In this document: piece after piece, positions 11,743 through 24,232 of the stretch
Layout: each line of letters starts with the position of its first letter
Position numbering within the stretch: position 1 is the first letter of the stretch
Source: Tetragonia tetragonoides
Lineage: Eukaryota; Streptophyta; Magnoliopsida; Caryophyllales; Aizoaceae
Length of the DNA: 64,000 nucleotides
Reading direction: 5' to 3'
NCBI GenBank assembly: GCA_038025085.1
Contig: CM076144.1
Location: forward strand, 38,102,501 to 38,166,500
Notes under the pieces: model-generated
Database searches by the model: none
Told to the model about the DNA's origin: nothing
The model's input: only the letters and a program-made list of their open reading frames with translations
Program-made: the position numbers and the translations under genes

Positions 11743-14700
11743 TCAATCTGTTTCGGCCCCATCAGCTGACTCTTCCATGTCTTCGAGAACAAACGGCTTA
11801 GAACTGTCACTGAATTGCTGAATCACCAAAACTGAAGCACTGGTCAAGAGCTCGTTAGAGATCAACAACCCCCCAACTGGCCCTAGTTCAGGGCAGTCGC
11901 TCTTCACATTAAGAGCTAAATTTGCAGCTACCTGACCTTGTGGTGCCCTTCCCACCAGGATCAAGTGACAACGGCTAAATTCCTTAACAACATCAGCAGT
12001 GTTGGAACTTGCTTTCACTACTCTCTCCTCGTATTTAACTGATCCATCTTTAGACAGTTTTTGCTTCAGGGCATTAAGGGCCTCCTCATCTGCTCCCTTA
12101 GAAGGTACATTACTGCTGCTACTGCTGTCGTCACTCATGTCAAGAGATACGATTTTCCCTCCCGCAAATGTGGGGTCTGCCACAATCCGGACCACTACAA
12201 GGGTTATCCCAGGGTGCTCTGACATTCGCAGCCCCAAGGCCAATGCTTCTCGGTCATCAGGCCCACCAAAGAATAGGATATTGATCACCGAGGAGACGTT
12301 GCTGGCAGCCACGTGAGATGAGCCTCCAAGCCCACGGTCCACTAGGATGGCAACCGAGCACGGGGCATGTTGGAGGACCTTTTTGTTGATTGTCCTGAAC
12401 TCATGCCTTGCTGTCTCAAGTGACCCGTCGATCTTCTGGTGTTTGTGGAATGGGAGGATTATGAGCGCTGCCCTTTTGCTCTCAGCACTAGCACATATAT
12501 CATCATGCATGTCAGAGAAATGAGAGATTGCTGTCATCGGCTTGATTTGGACCCTGCTAAGCTGGCCGTATGCCTCGAAGGCCACCACAATCTGGTTTGT
12601 GTCCGATTGCATGGCCTTATTCCAGAATGGCAACCCATTGTTCCGGGCCTTATGGACCATTCGAATGGCAGAGGACCTCTCGGATAGCTCCATGAGATGC
12701 ATTGCGTAGACAGAGAGCCCTAGCTTCTTCTCTGTACCACGTGAAGCTTCAATTAGATTGATCATGGAGGGGATGATCCTTCCGCTGTGGAAGCAAGCCA
12801 TTATACGGAGCTGAGAGTTGGGGTCTTTTCTTTGAATTGTCCTCAGCTTGTAAGGGGGTAGAGCTGCTTTATTGGCTGGTTTATACACTGCCATCACTAG
12901 TGGTGTTGTTATGAAGGTGGTGAACAAGGCCATCAGAACCATAATGGCAAATGTTTCATCATTTAGCACCTACAATTAGGATAAGAGTTAGGAGACAAAA
13001 ATGAACAATTAAGCTATTAGGATGCAAAAAGTAGGGCTCTGGAGAGGTACAAAATAGGACCCTAACCTTTCTATCTTTACCAATGTTGAGGACAATTAGC
13101 TCCACCAAACCTTTGCTGTTCATTAGAATCCCAAGAGCAAGAGCCTCCTGCAGAGGAACTTTACATATACGAGAAACCACAACAGTGCCAACAACCTTGC
13201 CAAAACAGGCAGTTACTATGACCAGACCAAGAAGTCCCCAAGACTGAGCCCCTTGAATGGTAGCTACATTGGTTTTCAGACCACTAGAAACGAAGTACAA
13301 AGGAAGGAGGAGTCCGGAGACAAGATCCTCAACCTTTTCCACTAGGGCACCAGACAAAGGCCCATCTTTTGGGGCAAGGATCCCAAGAACAAATGCCCCG
13401 AAGAGGGCATGTATTCCAATAGTGTCTGTCACAAAGCCAGCTGCTAACACTGCTCCTAATGTAGCACAGATGAAGATCTCATCTACTGGCTCGCCATCAG
13501 GGCAATGCCGGCCCATCCACCTAAAGATAGGAGGAGCCGTAAATATACAAATAGTAACAAAGGCTGCCCCAAGCAAGAAAACCCATAAGGAAATGAGAGG
13601 AGATGAGTCAGTGCCAGAGAGAGCGATGGCCAGGGCAAGCAGAATCCAGGCTGCCACATCATTTACTGCAGCTGCTGACATGGCCATACGACCTACGTCG
13701 GTGGTTAGAAGCTTGAGTTCGGCCAAAATTCGAGCCAGGACAGGAATTGCAGTGATAGAGAGGGCTACTCCCATGAATACAATGAAAGGCGCTCCACTTA
13801 CACCTTTGGCAATGGTTGCCCTGAGGACAAATGATGTCCCGATGCCCATAACAAAGGGTAAGGTAATACCCGCAAGAGCGATACTCATCGCCTTCTTCCC
13901 AGTTTGCTTCAATGCTTTTGGATCCAGTTCTAGGCCTACAAGGAACATAAAGAAGAGGAGACCGAGATTGGCAAGTGTATCCAACACGGGAAGACTCCTT
14001 GGCGGGAAAACTGCCTCCAGAAATGCTTTATTACGACCCATAGCCGACGGGCCAAGCAACACGCCTCCCTGTTTAAAAAAAGAAAACAAAGTAGTGTCAG
14101 AAAATATGGATGACATCTATTTCACTGTTCATGTGGCGAATTGCACATTTGCATTAGACATGTTAGATTCACCGTGCAGTTGATTGATCAATGTTCAAAG
14201 ATTACGTATTTTTATCTGATGTTTACGCTAACAGACTAAGATCACAGACTAACAACAACTTATCCGGAAGGAAGGCAATTTCAGATTCCACTTTCAATAA
14301 TATAAACAGAAGCAGAAGTCTGAGAAAGGAACAAATAGCAAATTCATAGCAAATAAGCTGAGTAAAGAATTTGGAACAAATAGCAAATTTATCTTTGTTC
14401 CTATAGAAAAATACATCTAACAAAATCTGAAAATGCATCTAAAAATTACTAATCTTTTTTTTTGGCTCGTCACATTTGAAGGTTAATCAATACTGAAGTA
14501 TACTTCCACAAAAGGTAGGGGCCTTAAAGTTACAACATCCAAAAATCATCCAAAGAAAAAAAGAAGGCTTTCTAGGTGGACTTGATTTACTATATGGTTG
14601 TCTCCTGTTGACTTGAGAGTTTCAATTCCTCCAACAAGGAAAACATCTTTTACCACCCTCAGCTGACTATTTAGGCTTCTTGGAGAATAATTAAACAGAA

Positions 14701-15606
14701 CACTAGAATGACAATATAAGTAATCTCTAGCTCCAATGTTTCAAGAGTGAATATAATTTTACAATAATGACTGGGGCATTTTTTGAAGTCTAGATTCGAC
14801 TTCGCAAAGGGAATTTATGTGTTGTAGACTTGTAGTGGTCATTAAGTTTTCTAATTGCTACAAGTATGCAATCCGCAAAACATATACTGCAAATATCTGT
14901 AAATCCTTAATTGTGGTTTTGCTTTTAATTAGTCAAAGCTTTCTACTACTTATTGCCTTTGAAATCTATGATAAACAATTATGTTTGCTTAGAAGTCAAC
15001 CACACCAAAAAAAATATATATACAAAAATAACATCCCACACAAGAACAGCAAAACAATGAGAAATCCTAATCACACGAATGCATAATACTATTATAATTT
15101 AAGGATAAATTGCTTTTCAGGAATCAGGACAGCAAATCACTAAGACAATAGATGAAGATTCTTCATCATACAGGTATTCAATAAGATCATTAGCAAGAAA
15201 AATAATTGAAAATCACAACTAATGCAGGATCTGACTAGTCAGAGAAGGACTGCACTAGATGTCCAATAGACAAACAATATATTTCAAAAATGCCTTGAGA
15301 AAATATCAAACTCACATTTCAATAGTAAAAAGTATTACATATTCATTAACAGGCAAATTTCAGCTAAATCCAGATGACAACAACAGTACCATTAACAAAG
15401 AAGATTTAAATACTTACAATGATTTCTGCGATGACACGAGGCTGCCTCAGTGGTTTCAGCATGAAAGCCAAGGTACGAGTAAGGACGAGGACAAGGCATA
15501 TTTGCACGATGGCAAGCGGAAGGGCAAAGTCAAGAGGGCTCTCTTTTTGGAAGATTCCGTTAGAGGTAGCCTTCATTGGCGATGGACAAGTCACGTTGGA
15601 AGCCAT
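11743..15606 (-). CDS. CHX18: Cation/H(+) antiporter, CHX17/18/19 group (CHX18-like), 3 exons
   Basis: Exons 15606-15418 (63 codons), 14068-13067 (334) and 12969-11743 (408 plus stop) join in phase across GT-AG introns of 1349 and 97 bp to give 805 residues; Arabidopsis CHX18 is about 810. Residues from about 25 to 430 are a Na+/H+ exchanger (CPA2) membrane domain with some twelve hydrophobic segments. The ion-binding pair in [10 protein letters not shown] is N199-D200. The family-typical strings [16 protein letters not shown] and [13 protein letters not shown] are all present. The C-terminal half is the long soluble CHX tail with its conserved GLGGSS and [11 protein letters not shown] segments. 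Known members move K+ against H+ in the endomembrane system and affect pH and K+ homeostasis. All motifs are intact, so the gene looks functional. Which of CHX17, 18 or 19 it corresponds to would need a tree; the N-terminus reads most like CHX18. Confidence 0.93.
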
Positions 15607-16690
15607 TTTGTAAGCTGTAAATTATGATCAGAACCAGGAAGAAAGCAGCAGAGCCTCTCTTAATGCCCTGTATAATATGAACGAGAGCTGTCAGACTTTA
15701 TTTTCCATGAAGAATACAAGATAATCTGTATAAATAGAATTCAAAATTGCATATAGTGTAATTATATTGTTATATGTATGAGTTCCAAGATAAACGGAAG
15801 AAACACCTCAGAAGAGTTAATGCAAAAGAAACCAGATAGTTGCTACTATAAGAAAAGCCATATAACACACACATCTCTGAGTTCCTTTTATAAACTTCAA
15901 AGGCTACATAATGTCACATACAAGGCAGGATATCATGTGACTACAGCTAGCCATAAGAAAAGTAAATTGCCACTTACATAAAAATTGTTGCTTTCCCTCT
16001 AACTGGGGGATTTGGACCAAATGAAAATATTAGAGGATAAGGCATCAACACATGCATAATAACTTCAGAAGTCATATGTTATTACTTCAATGGTCGCATT
16101 TTCACCATAAACAGAAAACCCATGTCGCCTGTCAATTTTATAAAATAAGCATCACCTCATCCCACTAGGAGAAGTTGGCTAAGTATTGTCCCTACAATAA
16201 AAGAGCTGAAATACTCCGTGCAAGGAAGCTTCTACTAAGTTTTACAGTAGCTGTCAGCTATCGAACACAACCTTCCCCTAACTAACCCGTGATCAACTAC
16301 ACAATTTGAAAACAAATTTCTTCCTTGCAGAATCAAATTCAGTCCAAACTTGATCATTAAACAGCTAATATATGTCATATTCAAACTTAAAGCAAACAGC
16401 ATGAGTAATCTCTGAAAAAGGCTATGGAAACACACGAATCACCACAATTGCTCACCCAGTAGTAATCAACTTCACACAAGAGAAGTAAGAATCTGAAACA
16501 GTAAATCTGTAAACCATACCAACTCTTCAAAACAACTTTCTTGTCCAATTAGGAAAAATTAGGAGGTGTAAGCTAGAAGAAATCTCAAAAGTCACTACTA
16601 ATTAATTCTTTATTAGTTCGAAACAGTACGTGTCCAGATTCATATGTTTCCCAAAGTTATACACCAATATTCAAACTATATACGTATAGC
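15607..16690. other. 5' flank of the CHX gene, no other gene seen
   Basis: Upstream region of the CHX gene, AT-rich. On the minus strand a TTTACAG sits just before the start codon (about 15615-15621) and could be the acceptor of a leader intron, but no donor could be assigned. The open frames at 15778-15981 and 16235-16435 look random. Confidence 0.4.
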
Positions 16691-16699
16691 TTTGTTTTA
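16691..16699. repeat. 9-bp target-site duplication, left copy
   Basis: TTTGTTTTA, repeated exactly at 18411-18419 on the other side of the Mutator-like element. A 9-bp duplication is the hallmark of Mutator-like transposition. Confidence 0.85.
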
Positions 16700-16905
16700 G
16701 CGCAATTTGGTGAAAACCACCTTAACAATTACACCTTTTGTTCAGTACCTCCTGAACTCTTGCTATTTGTTCAGTACCACCTTTAATGTTACAAACGCTG
16801 TGGAAGTCACCCCTTAAGTGAATTTCCGACCAAATCTCTTAATTTTCTTCCCATTTTACCCTCACGTGTCCCTCATGTGACTTATAAATAATTTGACCAA
16901 ATAAT
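16700..16905 (+). repeat. MULE terminal inverted repeat, left
   Basis: Matches the reverse complement of about 18210-18410 along nearly its whole length, down to the shared TTGACCAAATAATTAA at the inner edge. Confidence 0.85.
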
Positions 16906-17930
16906 TAAATAAATTAAACTAACTAAACTAATTAAACTAAACTAATTAAACTCTCTCCTCTTTCTCTCTCCTCTCTCCCCTCTTTCTCTCTCCTCTCTCC
17001 CCTCCCCGTTTCTTCATCGGCGACAGCCATTAATGGCCCTTGAAAAAGCTCACACACTCTCTCTCTCATCAACTTCCGTCTATCTCCTCTGTATACACCA
17101 GCTCGAAGGTACTGACCACCATCTCCGATCTCCCTTTCTCTCTCCATCTCCCACACAAACCGCCATTAATGGTTGTCGACCACCATTTTTGGTCGGCGAC
17201 CACATACTGAGCCTCTCAAGCCACCGATATGTGATTTCCGGCCATGAACCATGGTCGACGACTTGCGAAATTCCCGATTGAGTCTCCGGCGAGCTTCGAC
17301 GGGCATGCATTAGCTTTAGAATCTGCAATCTGCCATTTTCAAGCTAAGCTCCTCTGTTTTTTTTGTTAAATTTTTCGTTTTTGTCTTAGTTTTCGATTTT
17401 GTTCTATAATTTCGATCTGAAATCATATTTGGTGGTCGAATTTCGATTTTGATCTGGTTATAATGGCGTGCTGTCATGTGATTGAAATCATCAACTCCTA
17501 GCATCCAATCACTGTTCTTGTGTATGTGGATGGGATTAATGGTTTACTTTTAAGTTAGACATCATCATACACCAGGTAACCTCATATCTGCTCTATTTTC
17601 TTTTCTTATATCACTCATGGCTGTGTATGAGCTTGCGATTGCTCTGGGATTTGATGGGTGGCTGGTAAACTTTTTCTTCATTATTATCTTTGTTAGTGAA
17701 AGCTGTATATTTCTCTGATTTGGTATGTCCTGTATAATATACATCCTTTAGCTTTTTGCAATTGGAGATTGTCCTTTGTAGTTCATTTGGTGCCTGAGTG
17801 TGTCCGCAGTGAAACAGAAATATGAGCATTTAAAAAGTCTAATACATGCCAGCTTGCCAATATATATACTACCATGACAACAACATTAGAATCCCGCCGG
17901 AGCCGATGTCCTCACCGGAGCCAGAAGAGA

Positions 17931-18060
17931 GGCGCTGGGTTAGGTGAGTGGTTGCGAGGAGAGAGGGCGCTGGGTTGGGTGGTGGTGGCGAGGAGAGAAG
18001 GCGCTGGGTTGCAAGGAGAGAGGCGCTGGGTTGGGTGGGTGGTGGCGAGGAGAGAGGGAC
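17931..18060 (+). repeat. G-rich imperfect tandem repeat inside the MULE
   Basis: Four copies of GCGCTGGGTT are spaced by GGTGGTGGCGAGGAGAGAG-like spacers. Unit lengths vary between about 30 and 45 bp. On the minus strand the block reads as an open, Pro/Ser-rich low-complexity frame (17912-18169), which I do not regard as a real protein. Confidence 0.7.
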
Positions 18061-18209
18061 GTTCTTGCCGGAAAGAGAAAATGAAACCGAGAAGATAAAG
18101 GGAAACTGACAAAGAGAGAAAGGAAGGAGAGAGAAAGGGGAAAAATTTTGGGTTTATTTGGTCAAACAATTTAATTACAAATAGATAAATAAAAGCTTGG
18201 TCAAATCAG

Positions 18210-18410
18210 TTGTTAATTATTTGGTCAAATCATTTAAAAGTTACATGAGGGTAAAATAGGAAGAAAATTAAGGAATTTGGCCGGAAATTCACTTAAGGGG
18301 TGACTTCTACGGCGATTGTAACATTAAAGGTGGTACTGAACAAATAGCAAGAGTTCAGAGGGTACTGAATAAAAGGTGTAATTGTTAAGGTGGTTTTCAC
18401 CAAATTGCGC
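18210..18410 (-). repeat. MULE terminal inverted repeat, right
   Basis: Reverse complement of the left terminal repeat. It ends CACCAAATTGCGC immediately before the second copy of the 9-bp duplication (18411-18419). Confidence 0.85.
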
Positions 18411-18419
18411 TTTGTTTTA

Positions 18420-19753
18420 TTTAGAAAGGGTAAGCGTACTTCGTCCATATCAATATCATTATCCCATGAGTTGACCAACTTAGATTTGACAAAATATATC
18501 TTTTTCACAAATTAACAGATGGGCACCTTCTCTCTCTATCTTTCTCTCTCCGCAGAAAGTAGTCATCTAGCTTGTTGTTCTCACGATGTGCCCCTGCTTT
18601 AAGAGGGCCCCACATACGATCTAAACAGACTTATTAATACCTACAGTCATCTTTTCTGCTAGCAACCTTGGATGGCGCAAATTAATTGTCGTCTTTTGGG
18701 GGCATTTAAAGATGGTGCAAATAATAGTATAGCAAAAATAAACTAAAATTAAACATAGTTCAATTCATTAACACTTGGGTGTGCCGTGGTGACGGATACT
18801 CCTACATCATCGTTCAATTCATCAACACGAGTGTGTGTTGTGGTGACGAACTCTTTCAGGAAGTAGCTATAGTTCAAAACGTACAATTCACAAAAGGGTA
18901 CTAGTATGGTAACGTGCAACTATGTCCAGCTATAGGTAGTTGTACACTTGTACCTCTTGGGTAAATAAAAGAAATAAACTAAAAGGATGGTGCAGATATA
19001 ACTATTTTTCCGGGTCAATTACGTCATTTTAATGTGAGAAATTTCTTCCTATTTGCGTGGCCATTTGTCAATTCTACAGCTTATGCATGAACAGCAGCCA
19101 GAAAGGAATTTACAAAAACTACAAGTGTATCTTGTGACAAGAGCAGAGCATGCTACGGTGGAGGATAAATTTCCGTGTTTAACCTCCAACAACCCTCATA
19201 ATTCAATTATCATTCACAATTCTCTTGATTTCTTACCTTATAAGGTCAAACATCAACTATAAAAATAATAATCACGCACTAATTACAAAAACCTAAATCA
19301 CAAATAGATTATTTAATCATTACATTAAAACATAATAGATCATAGACGTGTAATATTAAAATTCTAGACCTAAATTTGGATTCGTCAGATTAAAATTCTC
19401 ACGTCACACGAAAATAAACTTCGATTTATGCTATAGTATCAATTTACAGCTCAATTTCGGGATTATCTACATCAAATTTTCTATAAAAAAAAAACGAAAA
19501 CACAAATAGTATGAAGAATTTAGACCTAAATTATTACGATTCAACAGTGAAACTCAATTCACAATGCCACATTAAACGAGAATTTTCTCGACAAGGATTA
19601 AAATTAGAGAGAGAAAGAGAAAAATAACCTGGAAATTTTCGTTCGATGTTATATAATCTGGCGATTAATCCCCCATTGTTAAGCAAAATCCTCAGTTCTC
19701 TGAATCTCCGGAGAGAGAGAGAAAAAAAAGAGTGTGAGGGGGCTGGCAGAATG

Positions 19754-19795
<42 letters not shown>

Positions 19796-20547
19796 GTGAA
19801 TTTGATCAGGAGTTAAAGAGAAAGAGAGTCCATTTAAATAAGAACCCGCGAAATATGGAATTCCGATTTTGCCACTCTGTTCCCAAGCTATAATCTATAG
19901 TTCTTCCACAACTCTTGGGCTTTATACAATTCCTTTTGTGTTCCTTTTGGAGAACTTTGTATTTTGGAATGTGAAATTATTATTTTTTAAATAGGGAATT
20001 ACGGATTTGCCCCTGGGAGCTGTTAGTGACTAGGTAGATTCCGAGGTTTTAGGTTGCTGATTGGCTTTTGCCTTTTCTGGTGGTTAATCTTATGGCTGTC
20101 TAGGTACTACCTCCCTCCCTTCTTCTTTCTATTTTTAATTAGAATATAAAACAAATTAACAAATCTCACTTTCTAATTTTAATCTTCTTTTTGTTTTTGG
20201 TTCACTCCAAGCCTCCAAGGCATCTACCGTTCGCTTGTAGGCACCTCTAAAGGTGGGATAGCTGGGCAAGCTTGTAAGCATCTCAAAAGATAGGGCAGCT
20301 GGACAAGCTTGTAGGCACCTCAAATGGTGGGGGCTGAGGCAATTGGATAAGGGATTTAAGACTACTCCATACTCAAGGTTAGATTCAAGAACTTGACCAT
20401 TTGACCTTAATTAGTTAAGGATGGATAAGTCTCTACCACTCAACCACGCCCATTTAGTTTCCTATTTCTAATCTTATGATATGATTAGTCCTTAAAAATA
20501 TGAATAAGTATTTGTTTGCAACTACTAATAGACATTGGCTCACAAGT
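18420..20547. other. Intergenic, with a possible 5' leader exon on the minus strand
   Basis: No protein-coding gene is seen. A promoter-like segment lies at about 19630-19850 on the minus strand: a TTATTTAAATGG TATA-like string (about 19830-19842), a long CT-rich leader including the microsatellite, a tiny ATG-GGG-GAT-TAA frame, and a possible AG|GTTATT splice donor near 19630. No downstream coding exon could be joined to it, so it may be a non-coding or broken gene. Confidence 0.3.
19756..19793. repeat. (GA)n microsatellite
   Basis: An uninterrupted AG dinucleotide run of about 19 units. CT/GA tracts of this kind are common in plant 5' leaders, consistent with the possible leader exon noted here. 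Confidence 0.95.
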
Positions 20548-20566
20548 CACAAGACTCACCAGTCAT

Positions 20567-21149
20567 AATAATATAACGTCTAAGGAAAACCCTAGCCTCC
20601 CTCCTTTCTTTCTCCTCTCTAGAACCCTAACCTTTAGCAGAGCATATTTTTAGGCCGGGAGGGTCAATTTAGGCAATTTCCGGCTTGCTATTGATGAGTT
20701 TTATCACGTTTAATCTTGATTTCTAGATTTTTTTTTTTCTTTCTGAGTGGAATAAATTCTCTCCCTTTGTGGAGTTTATAGGGATCTTCTTATCTTCCTT
20801 TCTATAGGATTCTATTTTCGCCTATTGTGCGATTGTTTTTAGTAGAAGCAGTATGAATTTGGGGACCGGATATACACACGATCAACGGAATCATACATAG
20901 GTTTGTGGGCAAGCGATTGCGTTACTTGTGGTGAAGATCTCCACTTTCGTGAAAGATGAAGATACATCAAAGGAAGCACATGGTTACTATGCATGTTGGG
21001 AGTCGCACCTGAGTATTCTAGTATATTGGCTTGTTAGCGGATTTTTTGTTCTTTCTATTGATTTAGTATATTCTAGGGTTATTTTTATTGTAGATGCCGT
21101 ATAACTTTTCTATTAATGAAAGTCTCTTATTCCCCTCTCAAAAAAAAAA
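20567..21149 (+). mobile_element. LINE-like retroposed copy (short, poly-A tailed)
   Basis: The 583-bp insert is flanked by an exact 19-bp direct repeat, CACAAGACTCACCAGTCAT, at 20548-20566 and 21150-21168. It ends in an A run at 21140-21149 after ATTAATGAAAGTCTCTTATT and CCCCTCTC. Long target duplication plus a 3' A tail is the signature of LINE-driven integration. The 5' part is C/T-rich with two AACCCTA-type strings (about 20587 and 20625), like plant LINE leaders. There is no ORF2 protein, so this is either an internally deleted LINE or another transcript moved by LINE machinery. Confidence 0.8.
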
Positions 21150-21499
21150 CACAAGACTCACCAGTCATGAGTTTCTCTCAAATTGTGATACATATATGAT
21201 ATGATAGGACTAATCCTTGTCATTAGGACATACAACAACTATCCATCGGCTTATAACCATTTTAATAATGTATATAAACATCATCTCGTAGTATCAATAT
21301 TAGTCTAATCATGTGATAAAACAGAGAAGGAAAAAAGCAAGAGGTTAGAAAATTCATCACCAATAATCTACAGCATGTCCCTCAAGATTTGTAAGTCAAT
21401 AATAGTAATACCTAAAAAAGAAATTACCATGCTAGATGTGCCACATTACATAATTTCCTTATGCAAGTACAAAGCCTAATGAATACGGTTGAACCCAAG

Positions 21500-21620
21500 A
21501 ACGGCTAAGTCGTATGTCGTTGAAGGGGTATTAGAGTTACTCTTGTAGTTGAACTTTATGATAAAGATTATGAGTTCAATTCTCACTAGACTTCTTTGTT
21601 AAGCATAAATACAAGAAAAT
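21500..21620 (+). mobile_element. Possible tRNA-derived SINE head
   Basis: GGCTAAGTCG at 21503-21512 resembles an RNA polymerase III A box, and GAGTTCAATTCTC at 21572-21584 is close to the B box consensus GGTTCRANTCC. Their spacing of about 70 bp is longer than in most tRNAs, and no cloverleaf can be drawn. The tail and target duplication are unclear. It is not a functional tRNA gene. Confidence 0.35.
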
Positions 21621-23790
21621 TTTTATCTTGTTGATTTATCTAGTATATGTAGTTTGCAGACTACTACATACCCACTATAGTCTAAAAAACTGCTAAGCCA
21701 TATATTTCGATGATATCCATTAATGAATAGTACATATATTTAATTTCTTTTTTCTTTCTTCTATTTTCCAAATAAATTTGTGGAAGAAAAGAGGACATGA
21801 ATCATGAAATAAACCGCAATCCAACAGTCCTAACAAACCAATGGATTTTTTTTCATATAAACTTAAGAAATGTATTTTTATGATTTTTATAGAAATCTTA
21901 AACCAACACATGCCTCTTATATATTTACGTTCATAAAAACTTAAATGAGGAAGTTTATTGGCCGATTACACCTTTACGTAATGACTAGTTCAAACCACTA
22001 ACAGCTACCCAAAAATTGGTTGCCGAATACATCCTAACCGACCTTGAAAAGTATTCTAAATAGAACATCAATTAACTTGTGAGTTGTGAATATAAAAGAA
22101 GAATTGCGTAACTGTACTTTCAGTAGAACATGTCAAACTAGATCCAAACAAAAAGTTGAACTCGTCAAATAATGATGGCTAAGTCCTGAAATTCCTTCGA
22201 ATTAGCACGAAACTCCATCATTGGAGTTTAACTCCTTCACTCCAACATATCAACTACGAGGAAAAAATCCTTAAAAATTGGCCATTTGGGGAATATTGTA
22301 AACAGGAAAATTCCATTTTCAAACTAAAATGATCACAATAAATCAATAATGCATAATAATGGAGTAAATTATTATCAAAATACCTGAGTGATGCGTGGTT
22401 GACGGAGTATATACCGAATGGAATCTACTCATGTCCTGTCCTCAATTTGGTAACTAACAATCCAGTTTGTGAGAATATAATATTAGTCATTATCCAAAAA
22501 TGAATGTACACGAAATATAATTCATTATCCAATATCATGTGCAAGTCATATGACTTGCTATAAATTAAAATTTCAACACTTTTGTCAACTAAGAAACGAG
22601 GGGAAAGGAGATTAGGTGGATAGCGCAATAACACATTTATTGTATGTCTACACATTTTCCACTCATTTCATCAATGATTTGAGATCGAGTCTCGTTACTT
22701 TTAAGTAGAGGGGAAAAAAACTAACCTCCATTTTTGCAAAGTCGTTAGTGATGCAACTCAAAAGATGCATGCAATTTCTGGAAACAGATTGAAGTATTCT
22801 TAAAAACGAATCACAATTTAGGATTATTTGAGGATTGTAAGGATTAGCAAAGACAGTGATTTTATTTTGATGGGAATTCAAGAGCTAATGAAATGGAACA
22901 CTGGTCATTGGAACTGTTATAAAAACTAGCATTAGTTTGTTGGGGAAGATATGGGAGTTAGAATTAAGCCATTTGGAAGCAAAAATTAGTGTGTTGCACA
23001 TTTTGGACGCCAAATTAAGAGGACAAAAGTACACGTGTCCCCTGAATTTTTGTAAGCTACTAGGTGAAAGGTCAAAGTGGAGTTTTGTGAACAAGTGAGA
23101 CTTTGTTGTCCCGTCTTCCCTGGTTTTCCCTGTATGTCCTCATTTTTCTCATCACATGATCGGACTTGGTCAGAAGTTTTTCAACTTTTTTTAAAAAAAA
23201 AAAATTGGTTTGCAACTTACTTTGAGTGCTTTACAATTTCCCCGGGGTCAATTTCTAACTAATATGGTGCACATTTCGCAATTAACCTTCTCTATAAAGA
23301 CTCAGCTCAGAATTTATGGGGCTACCCAAACAATGTGTAATCCCTTTTTTTTACATTTAGTGCGAATGAACCGATCCTAATTTAAGTAATAATATTGGAT
23401 AAGGGATGACTTGAATAATAGAAGGGTTTGGATCGTTTATATATTTCTAAATAAACTGCTAGATTTGAATCTACATTTTTTTGAATGATTTTAATTTACA
23501 TAGAAAAATGAAAGAATAGAACCATATAAATTTTCATTTAGTTTACCTATTTGACATAGGAATGGGAGGGTAATAGCAACTTCTTTTATCTTTCTTTTTT
23601 GCACAACAAAAATAAAGAATTTTATTAGGCAACTACTTGCCAAAAAATCAACCACAAACAGGTTTTAGAGTCCAAAAGAACCCTCAAATACACCCTCACA
23701 CATACATGTACAATAGCATCGATCTATATGTATATACAGAAAAAGAATTAACCTATCCAATTTGCTCGATCATACCCATGCGTAAAGCAC
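21621..23790. other. AT-rich intergenic, nothing recognised
   Basis: The small open frames (for example 22425-22655, 22663-22881, 22885-23094 on the minus strand) are Leu/Phe/Ser-rich without motifs, as expected for AT-rich random sequence. No inverted terminal repeats or RNA genes were spotted. Confidence 0.5.
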
Positions 23791-23794
23791 CCCA

Positions 23795-24232
23795 TCCTTA
23801 TTTACACCTCTTTTGGCTAACAAATCTGCCTCAGTAGTTTTCTCACGTAGGATATGTATGATATCAAAATTTGCTAAGGAAGAGATTACAAAACTCAATA
23901 TTTGAGAAAAGCTTCCACCATGCTCAAGTTCTCTTATGACATTGCTTGACCCACATCACATTACCGTATTGATAGAGTCGCACTCATAACGAATTTTAAG
24001 CTGTTGGCAAATCTTCTATATATTGTTGTATCATAGTCGATCAACCCATGAACAACACCAAAAACTTTTGCATGATTAGACTCAATAATTCCCAAAACAA
24101 CAGGAGGAAAAAAAAGCCCAGAATTTTTCCACGAGAATCCCGAATAATACCAACACACATCTACACTTCCTGATTTTCCGATAGCCAACCCATCTGAGCT
24201 AATAGCAAGCCAACCTTTAGAAGGGAAAACTC
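23795..24232 (-). pseudogene. Relic RNase H domain of a plant LINE (RVT_3 type)
   Basis: Read on the minus strand, the segment opens with SKGWLAISSDGLAIGKSG (the strand with the first catalytic Asp), continues with LFFPPVVLGIIESNHAKV (the conserved Glu helix), then after a frameshift YECDSINTV (the third acidic site), and closes with HILREKTTEADLLAKRG, the typical end of this domain in plant non-LTR retrotransposons. It has a frameshift and in-frame stops, and no upstream reverse transcriptase. It may be a 5'-truncated LINE or an old fragment. Confidence 0.75.

Larger units (their letters stand above)
16700..18410. mobile_element. Non-autonomous Mutator-like element (MULE) with long TIRs
   Basis: A 1711-bp element. 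The left end (16700 to about 16905) and right end (about 18210-18410) are inverted copies over roughly 200 bp, starting GCGCAATTTGGTGAAAACCA, with scattered substitutions and small gaps. A perfect 9-bp duplication flanks it. No transposase coding is present. The interior is unlike its surroundings: a CT-rich tract (about 16951-17003), a less AT-rich block (17000-17300) and a G-rich block with a repeated GCGCTGGGTT (17931-18060). This suggests captured gene-like sequence as in Pack-MULEs, but no parent gene is recognisable. Confidence 0.85.

Noticed and set aside
13257..14183. 308-codon plus-strand open frame
   Set aside because: It lies exactly antisense to CHX exon 2, whose protein is clearly recognisable. 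The antisense frame is Arg/Pro/Ser-rich without any motif.
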